Shown here piece after piece: positions 15,354 to 23,165 of a stretch of DNA of 39,603 nucleotides. Both the position numbers and the translations under genes were made by a program. Position 1 is the stretch's first letter. The number at the start of each line of letters is the position of its first letter. The notes beneath the pieces were generated by a model. That model was given only the letters and a program-made list of their open reading frames with translations, was not told the DNA's origin and did not search any database. Location: positions 18,836 to 58,438 of the forward strand of contig DKNC01000067.1 of assembly GCA_002470135.1 (NCBI GenBank), written 5' to 3'. Origin of the DNA: Actinobacteria bacterium UBA7398 (lineage in GTDB: Bacteria; Actinomycetota; Actinomycetes; Nanopelagicales; Nanopelagicaceae).

Positions 15354-16703
15354 ATGATTTCAAGGGCAATTTTCTGGTTCCGTCGTGACCTTCGGCTCTC
15401 CGATAACCCAGCCCTACTTGAAGCAATCGCAAATAGCGATGAGGTAGTTCCAATTTTTATTTTAGATGCCAAGTTAATTGGAACTAGCGGCAGTAAACGA
15501 CTTGCTTACCTTGGCCAATCATTACGCGCGTTAGATGAATCTCTAGATAATAAATTACATGTAATGGTTGGTGATCAAGTCGAAGTATTAAAAGATTTAG
15601 CCAAAAGGTATAACGCGGCGGAAGTACATGTATCAGCAGAATTTGAACCATATGGCGTTGCGCGTGATGCTCGGATTGAAAGCGCTGGAATTAAATTAAT
15701 TAGAACTGGAAGTCCATATGCAGTTGCGCCTGGTCGAGTTAGAAAACCTAGTGATGGCACGCCATACCGAGTTTATACGCCATTTTTTAACGCTTGGTGT
15801 GGCCATGGTTGGCGCGCGCCAGTCTCCGCCCCAAAAGAAATTGGTGCAGCAACACCTTCTAAGCAAGATCGCAATTTTCCGGATTGGCCAATTCCAGATG
15901 GAACGCAATTAACGCCAGCGGGAGAACGTGCTGCGCATATTAGGTGGAAATTCTTTAAAGAAAATATTTTAGATAATTACGATGAATCTCGTAATTTCTC
16001 TGGAATTGATGGCACCAGCAAATTAAGTGCACATTTAAAGTGGGGAGAAATCCACCCCCGTACATTGTTAGCTGAACTTGGAGAAAGTAAAGCCCACCTA
16101 GTGTTCCGTAAAGAAATTGCTTGGCGCGAATTTTATGCGGACATTTTGCATCACAATCCACATACTGAAAGCGATTATTACGCACCACGCTTTGCAAATA
16201 TGCGTTACGACCAGCCTGGTACAAAATTCGTAGCTTGGTGTGAAGGTAAAACTGGATACCCGTTTGTTGACGCGGCTATGCGCCAGATAGTTAAGGAAGG
16301 CTGGATGCACAATCGCACCAGAATGGTGGTCGCATCATTTCTAGTTAAAGATTTACATCTAGAGTGGCAATTAGGTGAGCGATTTTTCCGTGAACATTTA
16401 GTTGATTATGACGTTGCTTCAAACTCGCATGGCTGGCAATGGACCGCTGGTTGTGGCACAGATGCCTCGCCTTACTATCGCGTATTCAATCCAATCGAGC
16501 AGGGAAAGCGCTTTGACGCTGAAGGTGAATACATAAAAAAGTATGTCCCAGAACTTTCGCATCTAACCGCAGCAGAGATTCATGAACCTTGGCTAGCCGT
16601 AGCTGGTTATAAAAACTATTACCCAAAAAGAATTGTGGATCACGCGTTAGAGCGCTTGGAATCGCTAGCCCGGCTTGAGGAAATTAAACCGAGCCAGCAA
16701 TAA
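15354..16703 (+). CDS. phr: Deoxyribodipyrimidine photolyase (class I CPD)
   Basis: This flavoprotein uses blue light to split cyclobutane pyrimidine dimers. The 449-residue length is normal. The N-terminal antenna domain starts AIFWFRRDLRLSDNPAL. The C-terminal FAD domain has EIAWREFYADIL, GYPFVDAAMRQI, GWMHNRTRMVVASFL, DLHLEWQLGE and GWQWTAGCGTDASPYYRVFNP, the class I signature region. The ATG at 15354 is preferred over a TTG at 15342, since MISRAIFWF fits the family N-terminus; the TTGAAT at 15342-15347 then lies six bases before the start and may be its -10 box. It is expected for a sunlit-water organism. It converges on the homospermidine synthase gene with a 20-base gap. Confidence 0.96.
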   Translation: MISRAIFWFRRDLRLSDNPALLEAIANSDEVVPIFILDAKLIGTSGSKRLAYLGQSLRALDESLDNKLHVMVGDQVEVLKDLAKRYNAAEVHVSAEFEPYGVARDARIESAGIKLIRTGSPYAVAPGRVRKPSDGTPYRVYTPFFNAWCGHGWRAPVSAPKEIGAATPSKQDRNFPDWPIPDGTQLTPAGERAAHIRWKFFKENILDNYDESRNFSGIDGTSKLSAHLKWGEIHPRTLLAELGESKAHLVFRKEIAWREFYADILHHNPHTESDYYAPRFANMRYDQPGTKFVAWCEGKTGYPFVDAAMRQIVKEGWMHNRTRMVVASFLVKDLHLEWQLGERFFREHLVDYDVASNSHGWQWTAGCGTDASPYYRVFNPIEQGKRFDAEGEYIKKYVPELSHLTAAEIHEPWLAVAGYKNYYPKRIVDHALERLESLARLEEIKPSQQ

Positions 16704-16723
16704 CCAATATTTAAAGTAAATTC

Positions 16724-18157
16724 TTAAACTAAGAAGTTAGTGAATTGCCAAGGATCTGACGTATTGTATTTACGGTTATTCCATCCCGCATAAAGATCAT
16801 TACGAGTTTGCAACGGATCCCAATCAGCTGCTTCGGAATAAAATCCACCCCAATATTTTTCAGCGTAAGGTAAAACTTCACGCCAAGGCATATCGTCTGG
16901 GACTAATAGCCCTTTGTTTGGATTTGCCATTACCCAAGCAACAGCTGCAAATACTGCAGATCCAACTTGAACTGTGGTCGCAGATTGGTTTGGTACCAAT
17001 TTGCGAGAATCGTGAATATTTAATAGCGAACCGGTCCACCAAGATTTATAAGCATGTCCCATCAACAAAACACCAAGTCGATCTTCACCATCAGTAATTT
17101 CATCATTCATAATTCTTTGATTTGGCGTTAGATCCCATTGACGCATCTCTAACTCGCGCATCGAGACGATGGCTTCATTAGATGGGCAATATGCGTAGTG
17201 CACGGTTGGACGATAAATAGCGGTTTCGCCCTGCCATACAGTTAGATGATCTGAAAGTGTAAATGCTTCACCGTGTCGAACCACCATTCCAGTGGTTTCA
17301 CAATTTGGTACCCAAGAGCGTACCCATGTTGTTGCGCCAGGTTGGGCCATCAAAATCTGATTTTTTGGACCAGTTTTATGTTCATAAGCATTTGGTGGTA
17401 ATAGTTTTTCGTGAGTACCCCAACCTAATTCGGCTGGCGCAATCCCTTCTTCATAAAATCCTTCCACGCTCCAAGTATTAACAAACTCATTTAGTTGTTT
17501 TGGTTTATCAGTTACTTGGGTATCGCGCTCTGCAATATGAATTACTTTAATGCCAAGGTGTTGGGCTAGTTCGTTATATGCATCAGCTTCTAACGCTTTC
17601 TCCACTCCAGCATTGGCAATTCCATCTTTAATTGCTCTAGTTGCAATATCAACCATAGATTTCTTGACTAAGTGTGAAACTAAACCTGGATTTGCGCCAT
17701 GTTCTACTACAGCAGTCGCACCTAATTTTTTCCAAGTAGCTTTCATTTCACGAAGCTTCATATGTCGGTAATAAAGGGTGCGTTCGGCAGGTGGGCGAGA
17801 TGCTCCAGCAGAATATGGATCCCACTCTTCTACTGACGTATTCAAGTAGAGAACGCCGCGATCGTGACACCATTGCAAAATTACATTTGCATCAATATTC
17901 CAAGCAAGATCTAATAAGAAATCGCCTTCTTTTAGATATTGACTTAATTTTTGATCAATATTTTCTTTTGTGATTTGGTCCTGCACATAAGTTGCGCCTT
18001 TATCGAGCGCACTTTGAACTCTGGATCTATTGTCTCGTTGTTCAAAGATCGTAATCTGGTTCGCATCAACTAGATGCTCGATTAAAAGTGGAAGTACACA
18101 TTGTGAAACCGAACCTGCACCTAGAATCAAAACTCGATTAGTAAACTTCTGTGGCAA
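16724..18157 (-). CDS. hss: Homospermidine synthase
   Basis: This NAD-dependent enzyme makes sym-homospermidine from two putrescines, or from spermidine plus putrescine. The protein has 477 residues, the same as the Blastochloris viridis enzyme, and aligns with it in my memory over its whole length. NAD-binding GAGSVS is at 13-18, then VEHGANPGLVSHLV, HIAERDTQ (E210), NTWSVEGFYEEG (W229, E237), ELGWGTHE, QPGATTWVRSW, YRPTVHYAY and the C-terminal SDPWQFTNFLV. E210, W229 and E237 fall at the numbers I recall for active-site residues of the B. viridis enzyme. The start is TTG at 18157, supported by GGGAGGG six bases upstream. No ornithine or arginine decarboxylase lies nearby, so putrescine must come from elsewhere. 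Confidence 0.92.
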   Translation of the reverse strand: MPQKFTNRVLILGAGSVSQCVLPLLIEHLVDANQITIFEQRDNRSRVQSALDKGATYVQDQITKENIDQKLSQYLKEGDFLLDLAWNIDANVILQWCHDRGVLYLNTSVEEWDPYSAGASRPPAERTLYYRHMKLREMKATWKKLGATAVVEHGANPGLVSHLVKKSMVDIATRAIKDGIANAGVEKALEADAYNELAQHLGIKVIHIAERDTQVTDKPKQLNEFVNTWSVEGFYEEGIAPAELGWGTHEKLLPPNAYEHKTGPKNQILMAQPGATTWVRSWVPNCETTGMVVRHGEAFTLSDHLTVWQGETAIYRPTVHYAYCPSNEAIVSMRELEMRQWDLTPNQRIMNDEITDGEDRLGVLLMGHAYKSWWTGSLLNIHDSRKLVPNQSATTVQVGSAVFAAVAWVMANPNKGLLVPDDMPWREVLPYAEKYWGGFYSEAADWDPLQTRNDLYAGWNNRKYNTSDPWQFTNFLV

Positions 18158-18182
18158 TTAGGACCCTCCCCATAAAGCGCTT

Positions 18183-18215
18183 GGTTTCTCGAGGTTCTCG
18201 AGCGGAGTGAGAACC
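18183..18215. repeat. Nested palindromes upstream of homospermidine synthase
   Basis: Two copies of the palindrome CTCGAG (18188-18193 and 18197-18202) sit inside a near-direct repeat GGTTTCTCGAG / GGTTCTCGAG. The second copy also starts a hairpin GGTTCTC (18193-18199) with GAGAACC (18209-18215). The block lies in the 90-base gap between the diguanylate cyclase stop codon and the homospermidine synthase ribosome site. It could be an operator or a mRNA leader structure; no T tract follows on either strand. Confidence 0.5.
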
Positions 18216-18247
18216 GTATCTAATGCTGGCGATAATTCAAAAGCGCG

Positions 18248-19633
18248 CTAACCAAGACTGGCCCGCCAACAAACTGCGCCAGCGCCACTACGTTTTGCTT
18301 CATACATCGCCAAGTCAGCGCGGTGGAGTAATTCATTGCTTGGCTTATCCGGATCATTTAGCGCTTGGCCGATGGAGACATCAAGCTTCACTTGGTTAGC
18401 GGCGATTGTGAATGGATATGAAAGCGTTGCTCGTAACGCCAATGCACTCTCAAAACCTTCGCTACCTCTTATCAGCGCGCCAAATTCATCGCCGCCGAGT
18501 CGAGCTAATAGAGCGCTACTTGGTAGCGCTCTGGAAAATCTAGTAGCAACTTGACGAAGTAATTGATCTCCAACTTCATGACCAAAAGTGTCATTAATTT
18601 CTTTGAAACCATCTAAATCAAGAATTAATAGCGAACCTTCACCATTACGGAATGTTTCCAATTCTGCAAGGAATTTTCGGCGATTTGCTAATCCGGTTAA
18701 TTCATCAGTTCGAGCTAGAGCTCGCTCGCTACTTATAGCTTTAGCGTCAGTTAGCGCAACTAACATTCTCGCAAAAGCGAGTGTAATTGTGATAAATGCT
18801 GGCGCTAGCGAGCCAAAAGTAAAAAAATTTGGCTTCAGAATCGCAATTACCAATACTAATAAGCTTGCAAATAGCGCAAATGTTACGGCTATAGCATTTA
18901 ACTTGCTCTCCTTGTTGCTCTCATCACCCTTGTGCCAAGTTGATTCTGCGATGAGAATTATTGAAAGCAGCCAACCATCGTCGGTCAATGATCCAAAAGA
19001 ATAAGTACCTTGTGAAGTCGCCCATAAAAAATATAAGTCGGAGGTGGCAAATATTAAAGTGCCAGAGACCAATAATAAATTTCGAAGTGAGATTTTCTGG
19101 GAGATTGCGATGCTGCAAACTAGTGTGAAGAGCATCAGATCACCTAATGGATAAAAAATCGATAAGAAAACATCGAGTGAATTACCTGAAAAGGTGGCGG
19201 TAGCAGGTTTAATTAGGAGAATTCCAATTGCGGTAGTTGCCCCAAAAGCTACGATTATCGTGTCAAGAAATTCTAAAGATTTGCTGGTCCGGGAATTGCG
19301 CATCTGTCGGGTTAAGCCAAAAATAATAAAAGGGTAAAAGATTAAGTAGCCGGCATCAATTAATCTATCTGGAAATTGAAACCCAAAGAAAGAGTTCCAA
19401 GAAGAGGCTATCGAGCCAATCAGCCAGCTTCCTATTGCAAGGCTGATACCAATGCGGGCCCATCGATCATTTACTTTCGGTGATGCCGTTACCACGATTA
19501 GCGCGAAGAATGGCACCAAATTAAATATTAATAATTCACTCCACCAACTAGGCGTGGATAATCCACTGCGAATTCCCAGATGGAGAATGAGGATAACTAG
19601 AGCAGAGCTCCGGATAATCGGATAAATTCGCAC
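18248..19633 (-). CDS. Membrane-bound diguanylate cyclase (GGDEF)
   Basis: This 461-residue protein should make cyclic di-GMP from two GTP. Residues 1-295 hold about nine hydrophobic helices with no sensor domain that I recognise. A GGDEF domain follows, with DELTGLANRR (310-319), LLILDLDGFKEINDTFGHEVGD (335-356), the intact GGDEF at 380-384 and HRADLAMYEAKRSG (437-450). The inhibitory I-site RxxD expected five residues before GGDEF is absent (PSSA). There is no EAL or HD-GYP domain. The start is GTG at 19633 with TACGAT five bases upstream. It is divergent from the Rieske gene with 27 bases between starts, and upstream of homospermidine synthase on the same strand. Confidence 0.92.
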   Translation of the reverse strand: MRIYPIIRSSALVILILHLGIRSGLSTPSWWSELLIFNLVPFFALIVVTASPKVNDRWARIGISLAIGSWLIGSIASSWNSFFGFQFPDRLIDAGYLIFYPFIIFGLTRQMRNSRTSKSLEFLDTIIVAFGATTAIGILLIKPATATFSGNSLDVFLSIFYPLGDLMLFTLVCSIAISQKISLRNLLLVSGTLIFATSDLYFLWATSQGTYSFGSLTDDGWLLSIILIAESTWHKGDESNKESKLNAIAVTFALFASLLVLVIAILKPNFFTFGSLAPAFITITLAFARMLVALTDAKAISSERALARTDELTGLANRRKFLAELETFRNGEGSLLILDLDGFKEINDTFGHEVGDQLLRQVATRFSRALPSSALLARLGGDEFGALIRGSEGFESALALRATLSYPFTIAANQVKLDVSIGQALNDPDKPSNELLHRADLAMYEAKRSGAGAVCWRASLG

Positions 19634-19660
19634 CCTAAATCGTAACGAGGGGCAAAAGTC

Positions 19661-20125
19661 ATGCGGAATAACGAATTGAATTTATCCACTGCGGAAGCTG
19701 TAATAAGAGAGTCATCACTTACCAGACGCGGAATCCTTTGTGGAATTGCCGCGATTTCCTTGGGGTTTATTCCAGAGCCGGCCATTGCAGCGAAAGGGGT
19801 AACGATTCTGCCCTCTGGGAAAGTAGAAGTACTAATAGCAAGTAATCCAACTCTGAAAAAGGTTGGTGGCTTAATTCAAGTTGATTTTACAAACGGACTA
19901 TCGGTTGCCGTAGTTAGAATTTCTACTGCTGCTAAAGGTTTTAAAGTATTGAATCTAGCGTGCACCCATCAAGGCGTTCCAATAAAGCAAACCGGAAACA
20001 CTTGGACCTGCCCGGCACACAATTCGCAATTCTCAATTGATGGAAAGTTAAAGCGCGGACCAGCTACTTCCGCGCTTCTAGAAATTCCGTTTAAAGCAAC
20101 CACTAAAAGCTTAGTGATTGGTTAA
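19661..20125 (+). CDS. Tat-exported Rieske [2Fe-2S] protein
   Basis: This is a 154-residue exported iron-sulfur protein. Residues 20-44 form a twin-arginine signal (LTRRGIL, then a hydrophobic stretch ending near PAIAA), as expected for folded, cofactor-loaded export. The cluster ligands are CTH (C101, H103) and CPAH (C117, H120). The two extra Cys residues that form a disulfide in most exported Rieske proteins are replaced by V106 and A119. It is a free-standing domain with no cytochrome b or oxidase subunit nearby, so its partner is unknown. GAGGGG at 19647-19652 sets the start. Its stop codon shares TTAA (20122-20125) with the convergent secreted-protein gene. Confidence 0.9.
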   Translation: MRNNELNLSTAEAVIRESSLTRRGILCGIAAISLGFIPEPAIAAKGVTILPSGKVEVLIASNPTLKKVGGLIQVDFTNGLSVAVVRISTAAKGFKVLNLACTHQGVPIKQTGNTWTCPAHNSQFSIDGKLKRGPATSALLEIPFKATTKSLVIG

Positions 20126-20820
20126 AGGGTACAGATCAAATCTCGGTTAGTTTTTGCAAGATCTACCTGGGGTGCAATTACAGTTGGGTAACCAAGAACT
20201 TTATCTCTAGTCTTTTTCTTCGCATCAATATCTGCTTGGGTTTTTTTAAGTCCGGCAGATAAACGTTCCGCATTAGTAGCCCCAGTTTTATAACTAGTTG
20301 CGGCTTGGGTGCGAGCAGTTGCGGCTCTAGTCCACATGGTTTTAGTTGCAGCGTTAATGCCGGCTTGATTTGCTTTAGCTAAATCTGCATTAGCTAGAGC
20401 GGTTGAGCTCTCAGCTTGCGCGCGGTATTTAATAGCTTTCGCATCCCAAACGGCTGCGGCTGCTAATTTTGCAGGGAGCGCCGCTTCTAAAACTTTAATT
20501 TCAGCATCAAGTTTTGTAGCAGTCTCTTTAGATGAAGCAGTTATTTTTACAAGATCTGCCCGTGCTCCAAGTAATACTTTATGAGCATCTACACAAGCCA
20601 CGATAGTCCAAGTTAACTTGGCAGTTTTCTTAGTTTCAACTGTGTATGGGTTCTTAGTACAAATATATTTCTCGCCACTGATTGTGGCTGTGGCATTCGC
20701 TTTAGGGCAAACCGCTTTTGCTTTATTGGCTGCAAAAGATGGGGTTGCAACTACGGTTGAGATGGCAAGCGCTGCGATCGAAGTCATGGCTGCTAATTTA
20801 CCTAGGCGACGTACTTTCAT
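20122..20820 (-). CDS. Secreted helical protein of unknown function
   Basis: I do not recognise a named family. The 232-residue product has a signal peptide (residues 1-30, site near TPSFA-ANK). A short module follows with two Cys in AVCPKANATATISGEKYICTKN (C38, C54), then C76. Residues 85-205 are an Ala/Lys/Thr-rich, strongly helical region likely to form a coiled coil, and C230 is near the end. The CPK...SGEKYICT module resembles short Cys modules I associate with secreted actinobacterial proteins, but I cannot name them. The ribosome site CGGAGG lies just before the start. The gap 20821-20957 holds only its leader; I see no other gene there. A surface or wall-associated role is a guess. 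Confidence 0.75.
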   Translation of the reverse strand: MKVRRLGKLAAMTSIAALAISTVVATPSFAANKAKAVCPKANATATISGEKYICTKNPYTVETKKTAKLTWTIVACVDAHKVLLGARADLVKITASSKETATKLDAEIKVLEAALPAKLAAAAVWDAKAIKYRAQAESSTALANADLAKANQAGINAATKTMWTRAATARTQAATSYKTGATNAERLSAGLKKTQADIDAKKKTRDKVLGYPTVIAPQVDLAKTNRDLICTL

Positions 20821-20957
20821 TTTTCCTCCGTTAGATCAAATCTGCCCTACCGGTTAAAACTTTTATGAGCAGGTTATTGGGCAATCGTAAGGGAATGGTG
20901 CTTATTAATTAGGTAAGAAAACTCGAGTTATCGCAGTGAATCTTCTGTGAACCTGAA

Positions 20958-21743
20958 TTACTTTGCTCGTTCTCGTTGTTTCACCCGTATGTTCATACCA
21001 ATTTTGCGAATCATGGGTCTAGGTCCGAATCGAGTTATAAAACTCAAAATTGCATATTGCCACCCAGGTACCGAGATTGCTTTTCCGTTTTGGGCTGCCT
21101 TCCATGAGTCCGCAACTACTCGGTCCGCATTTAGCCACATAAATTTTGGTAACCCACCCATTTTCATTCGACCACGTTGATGGAATTCAGTTCGGGTAAA
21201 GCCAGGGCAGAGCGCGCTCACATTTACTTTGGTGCCAGAAAGTTCGGTATGTAGTGATTCACTTATTACAGTTAAGTAAGACTTAGCGGCGCTATATGTT
21301 CCGCCAGCGATCCAGCCAGCAACGCTACTGACATTGATTATGGTTCCAGAATTTCGCACTTTCATGCCGGGAAGTACTGCGTGCATAAATCGCATAGGCG
21401 CACGTACTAAGACGTCCAAGAGTTCGGTCTCGGCTTTGATTTCGCTAACTGTGAATGCTTTATTTATCCCAAATCCAGCATTATTTATTAGTACAGAAAT
21501 CGGGCTAGTTTCAGAGCGAAGTCGAGCTTCAACTATTTCGCAATCCGCAAAATTAGTTAAATCGGCTCGTAATACTTCGGCTTTGATTCCATATTTTGCA
21601 GTTAATGAAGCAGCTCGTTCTTCTAATCTAGATTCATCTCGAGCCACCAAAATTAAGTCATAACCTTTATCAGCTAAAAGCCTAGTGAAAGCTTCACCAA
21701 TTCCAGAAGTTGCACCAGTTACTAGCGCAGTGCCGATTGCCAT
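20958..21743 (-). CDS. Short-chain dehydrogenase/reductase (SDR)
   Basis: This is a 261-residue NAD(P)-dependent oxidoreductase of the classical SDR family. It has the cofactor motif TGATSGIGEA near the N-terminus, then LINNAGFG, INVSSVAG with the catalytic Ser, and YSAAKSY with the Tyr-Lys pair, then CPGFTRTEF. The ATG at 21743 is four bases after the stop codon of the preceding dehydrogenase gene, so the two are probably one operon; a longer frame would overlap that gene. The C-terminus RFGPRPMIRKIGMNIRVKQRERAK is basic and may be amphipathic. The substrate cannot be predicted; the family acts on many alcohols, ketones and acyl carriers. Confidence 0.9.
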   Translation of the reverse strand: MAIGTALVTGATSGIGEAFTRLLADKGYDLILVARDESRLEERAASLTAKYGIKAEVLRADLTNFADCEIVEARLRSETSPISVLINNAGFGINKAFTVSEIKAETELLDVLVRAPMRFMHAVLPGMKVRNSGTIINVSSVAGWIAGGTYSAAKSYLTVISESLHTELSGTKVNVSALCPGFTRTEFHQRGRMKMGGLPKFMWLNADRVVADSWKAAQNGKAISVPGWQYAILSFITRFGPRPMIRKIGMNIRVKQRERAK

Positions 21744-21747
21744 CGAT

Positions 21748-22974
21748 TTACTTCTTAACTTCAGCAATCTCTTCGTCACGAATATGCCAAGAAGTGCCAT
21801 AACTTTCGAGAAGCTCTAAGAATGGTTTTGGATCAAACCATTCTGGACCATTTACGCCAAGCGGCTTCCAGGTTTGATTATGAATTAGCTCCATTGCAAT
21901 TACTGGATTTATTGCAGTCTGCCAAACTACGGCTTGATCGCCATATTCCTTCATCGACCATTCATTATCTACAATGTTGTAGATGTAAATAGCTTTTGGG
22001 TTTCCAGCCTTATCTAGACCTTTAACAAGAGCGCCAGCACAAGTTTTTCCGCGCATTCGAGAGCCAAGTGTTGCAGGATCGGGAAGCGAAGCGGCAAGTA
22101 AATCGCGCGGTGAAACTGAAACACCTTGCACATCAACATTCTCTTTACGATCCATACCTAACATGTTGATGGTTTTAAGAATTTGAATAAATTCAGCGCC
22201 CAGGCCGTATTTAAAGTTAACTTTTTTGGCATCAATCTTTTGCGGAATTAGCACAACCTCTTCGTGCTCAACATTTACACATTCAACCGGTCCAATACCT
22301 TCTGGGAAATTAAAAATTTCCAATTCGCTAAATGGTGCGGTAGTGAACCATCCTCGACCATCTTCCCAAACTAGTGGTGGGTTTAAGCACTCTTCGATTG
22401 TGGTCCAGATAGAGAAAGAAGGTGCAAAATCATGGCCTTCGACGCGCAAATTAGAACCGTCAAGAATTGTAATTGAATCTATTTTGCTAAAAAGTTCATC
22501 ACTTGCATATTTAGCAAAAACATCACTCATGCCAGGTTCTACACCCATACCAATTAGCGCAAAAATCTTTCGCTCGTGCCAGTTCCAATCACGTGCGAAT
22601 TGTTCATCACCAAGTTTTACGCCAGTTTCGGTATTTGGATAATGAGGATGAGCACGCGAAAGTGACATCGCCATATCAATGTAATTAACATTCTCAATTT
22701 CGCAAGCTAAGAAAATTGGCATTACATATCGTGGATCAACTGCGTTAATAACAACATCTGGGTCAGCTTTTCGAATTAACTCTCGGATATCTTCAAGCTC
22801 GGCAGCATTAACTTGTGCGGCTGAGAAACGAGGATCCTTAACGCGATAGACGGCTTCTTCAGCGCGGGCAAGCGTTCTATCCGCTATCACCATAGAAGTA
22901 ATAAATGACCGGCGTGATGCGATATTAGCTATCGCTCTACCGACTCCGCCCGCTCCGATTACGAGGGCTTTCAT
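21748..22974 (-). CDS. Saccharopine dehydrogenase-fold enzyme, carboxynorspermidine synthase-like
   Basis: This 408-residue NAD(P)-dependent enzyme has an N-terminal Rossmann fold (GAGGVG at 7-12) and then VINAVDPRYVMPIFLAC. It resembles Vibrio carboxynorspermidine synthase most clearly in the C-terminal third: LLAASLPDPATLG, RGKTCAGALVKG, IYIYNIVDNEW, QTAINPVIAMELI and DPKPFLELLESYGTSWHIRDEE. That enzyme condenses aspartate semialdehyde with a diamine. Other members of the fold act on saccharopine or lysine, so the exact reaction is not settled. The partner decarboxylase NspC is not in this window. It is the first gene of a pair with the SDR. An ACTCCAAA inverted repeat lies just upstream. 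Confidence 0.8.
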   Translation of the reverse strand: MKALVIGAGGVGRAIANIASRRSFITSMVIADRTLARAEEAVYRVKDPRFSAAQVNAAELEDIRELIRKADPDVVINAVDPRYVMPIFLACEIENVNYIDMAMSLSRAHPHYPNTETGVKLGDEQFARDWNWHERKIFALIGMGVEPGMSDVFAKYASDELFSKIDSITILDGSNLRVEGHDFAPSFSIWTTIEECLNPPLVWEDGRGWFTTAPFSELEIFNFPEGIGPVECVNVEHEEVVLIPQKIDAKKVNFKYGLGAEFIQILKTINMLGMDRKENVDVQGVSVSPRDLLAASLPDPATLGSRMRGKTCAGALVKGLDKAGNPKAIYIYNIVDNEWSMKEYGDQAVVWQTAINPVIAMELIHNQTWKPLGVNGPEWFDPKPFLELLESYGTSWHIRDEEIAEVKK

Positions 22975-22983
22975 AACAAAACA

Positions 22984-23007
22984 ACTCCAAACAAGTTTTT
23001 TTGGAGT
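22984..23007. repeat. Inverted repeat ACTCCAAA-N8-TTTGGAGT
   Basis: Eight-base perfect complementary arms (22984-22991 and 23000-23007) lie nine bases upstream of the start codon of the carboxynorspermidine synthase-like gene. The element falls in its leader or promoter region, so it could be an operator or a hairpin affecting translation. Apart from the tRNA and its promoter, the gap 22975-23081 holds nothing else that I can support. Confidence 0.5.
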
Positions 23008-23034
23008 CTAGCCCAGCGCGCTATAAATAAGCAA

Positions 23035-23064
23035 TTTACGCCTACTTTAAGCGGGTAATAGAAT
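23035..23064 (+). promoter_or_regulatory. Promoter of tRNA-Arg
   Basis: TTTACG (23035-23040) and TAGAAT (23059-23064) are separated by 18 bases. Transcription would start near 23071, about ten bases before the mature tRNA 5' end. Confidence 0.5.
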
Positions 23065-23081
23065 CGCGCAATATTAATTAA

Positions 23082-23154
23082 GTCCTCGTAGCTCAGTGGA
23101 TAGAGCAACCGCCTCCTAAGCGGTAGGTCGCAGGTTCAACTCCCGCCGAGGACA
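23082..23154 (+). tRNA. tRNA-Arg(CCT)
   Basis: The cloverleaf is complete: acceptor GTCCTCG pairs with CGAGGAC, the anticodon stem ACCGC pairs with GCGGT around loop CTCCTAA, and the T loop is TTCAACT. The anticodon CCT reads the rare Arg codon AGG. The discriminator base is A at 23154 and the 3' CCA is not encoded. It is a single tRNA with no attachment-site repeat or integrase beside it. Confidence 0.97.
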
Positions 23155-23165
23155 CTAAAATTTAA

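Noticed and set aside
15342..15453. Longer N-terminus of the esterase, reaching into the photolyase gene
   Set aside because: The extra residues translate the antisense of conserved photolyase codons and do not resemble the esterase family; ATG at 15336 fits.
16721..16735. TTCTTA-AAC-TAAGAA as a terminator between photolyase and homospermidine synthase
   Set aside because: The six-base AT-only stem is too weak and has no T tract; chance occurrence is likely.
20101..20116. CACTAA-AAGC-TTAGTG as a terminator for the Rieske gene
   Set aside because: A six-base AT-rich stem within the coding sequence, without a T tract, is not enough to call.
21744..21800. SDR start upstream of 21743
   Set aside because: It would overlap the preceding dehydrogenase gene, and the added residues are only its 3' codons in another frame; MAIGTALVTG is the normal SDR N-terminus.
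23082..23154. tRNA-Arg as an integration site of a mobile element
   Set aside because: No integrase, no direct repeat of the tRNA 3' end and only housekeeping-type genes on both sides.
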